Shown here piece by piece: positions 16,557 through 17,074 of a DNA stretch of 17,074 nucleotides. The notes under the pieces were generated by a model. That model had not been told where the DNA came from. It ran no database searches and saw only the letters and a list, made by a program, of their open reading frames with translations. The DNA comes from ZC4RG30 sp964396335 (GTDB taxonomy: Bacteria; Pseudomonadota; Gammaproteobacteria; Steroidobacterales; Steroidobacteraceae), in the NCBI GenBank assembly GCA_964396335.1, contig CAYNEX010000051.1, forward strand, positions 1 through 17,074, given 5' to 3'. The position numbers were made by a program, and so were the translations under genes. Each line of letters opens with the position of its first letter. Positions within the stretch are counted from its first letter, which is position 1.

Positions 16557-17074
16557 ATGAACCACCACCACCGACGCATGGCCCTCGGGGCCGCCACCGC
16601 GGCGCTCGCGATTGCGCTCCCCCTGCTGGCCGCCGAGAAACTCGCCGTGAAGACCGGCCTGTGGGAGAACACCGCCACCTTCCAGATCAGCGGCTTCTCG
16701 CTGCCCGCCGAGCAGCTGGCGCAGATGTCGCCGGAGCAGCGCGCGCAGATGGAACTGATGATGAAGCAGATGGGCATCGGCGCGCCGCGCACGCAGACGG
16801 ATGAGTCCTGCATCAAGGAGGAGGATCTGGACGGCCGCTCCTTCCGCCAGTCGATCGAGGAAACCGGCGAGCAATGCGAGGTGAAGGAGATCGCCGGCAC
16901 GTCGAAGCGCCAGGAATACACCTTCCAGTGCGTCTCGGACGGCACGCCCACCAGCGGCCGCATGGTGATCGACGTGATCAACAACTCGAACGTGCGCGGC
17001 TCGATGGAAGCTTCGCTGCCGCAGGGCAGGCTGGACATGAAGTTCGAGGCGAAGTGGAAGGCGGCGGCCTGCGG
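16557..17074 (+). CDS. Secreted DUF3617-family protein (partial, 3' end outside window)
   Basis: At least 172 residues are present and the frame is still open at the window edge. The N-terminus (MNHHHRRMALGAATAALAIA, then LPLLAAEK) looks like a signal peptide with cleavage near residue 26, so the protein is probably periplasmic. The mature part starts KLAVKTGLWENTATF. The xxKxGLWE stretch, the M/Q-rich helix around 50-72 and the spaced cysteines (85, 107, 125, 172) fit the DUF3617 family, common in gamma- and alphaproteobacteria; its function is unknown. C85, C107, C125 and C172 could form disulphides. The start at 16557 has no clear ribosome binding site; ATG 16578 (Met8) is an alternative and still keeps most of the signal peptide. 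It diverges from rnpB with about 90 bases between them and is not part of the dcw operon. Confidence 0.82.
   Translation, partial: MNHHHRRMALGAATAALAIALPLLAAEKLAVKTGLWENTATFQISGFSLPAEQLAQMSPEQRAQMELMMKQMGIGAPRTQTDESCIKEEDLDGRSFRQSIEETGEQCEVKEIAGTSKRQEYTFQCVSDGTPTSGRMVIDVINNSNVRGSMEASLPQGRLDMKFEAKWKAAAC

Overview
The window is one end of a division and cell wall (dcw) cluster from a high-GC Gram-negative bacterium, most likely a gammaproteobacterium. The evidence is the gene order, a meso-diaminopimelate-type MurE (DNPR motif), a MraZ operator of the proteobacterial type, a type A RNase P RNA just upstream of mraZ (an arrangement I recall from pseudomonads), and a DUF3617-type secreted protein. 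A complete canonical murD inside the cluster argues against the Xanthomonas-type MurD2/MurL route. I cannot name the genus.

Layout, following transcription on the minus strand from right to left: rnpB (about 16086-16466), a 200-base intergenic region with the dcw promoter and three MraZ boxes (15901-15963), then mraZ, rsmH, ftsL, ftsI, murE, murF, mraY, murD, ftsW, murG, murC, murB, ddl, ftsQ and the first 279 codons of ftsA, which runs off the left end. From rsmH to ftsA every junction overlaps: nine ATGA (4 nt), three TGATG (1 nt) and one of 14 nt at ftsQ/ftsA. Diverging from rnpB on the plus strand at the right end is a partial gene for a secreted DUF3617-family protein.

The genes form one programme. 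MurC, MurD, MurE and MurF (with MurB supplying UDP-MurNAc and Ddl supplying D-Ala-D-Ala) build the UDP-MurNAc-pentapeptide. MraY and MurG make lipid I and lipid II. FtsW and FtsI polymerise and cross-link septal peptidoglycan. FtsL, FtsQ and FtsA assemble and anchor the divisome. MraZ represses the operon, and RsmH methylates 16S rRNA.

Nearly all of the window is textbook content, and I found no undescribed system. Points worth a second look are the gap-free overlap of thirteen genes, the MraZ operator that also fits a G-quadruplex pattern, unusual residues in two conserved FtsW motifs, a perfect 9-bp hairpin inside murE, the apparent lack of a ribosome binding site before mraZ, and a strong ribosome binding site for ftsA inside ftsQ.
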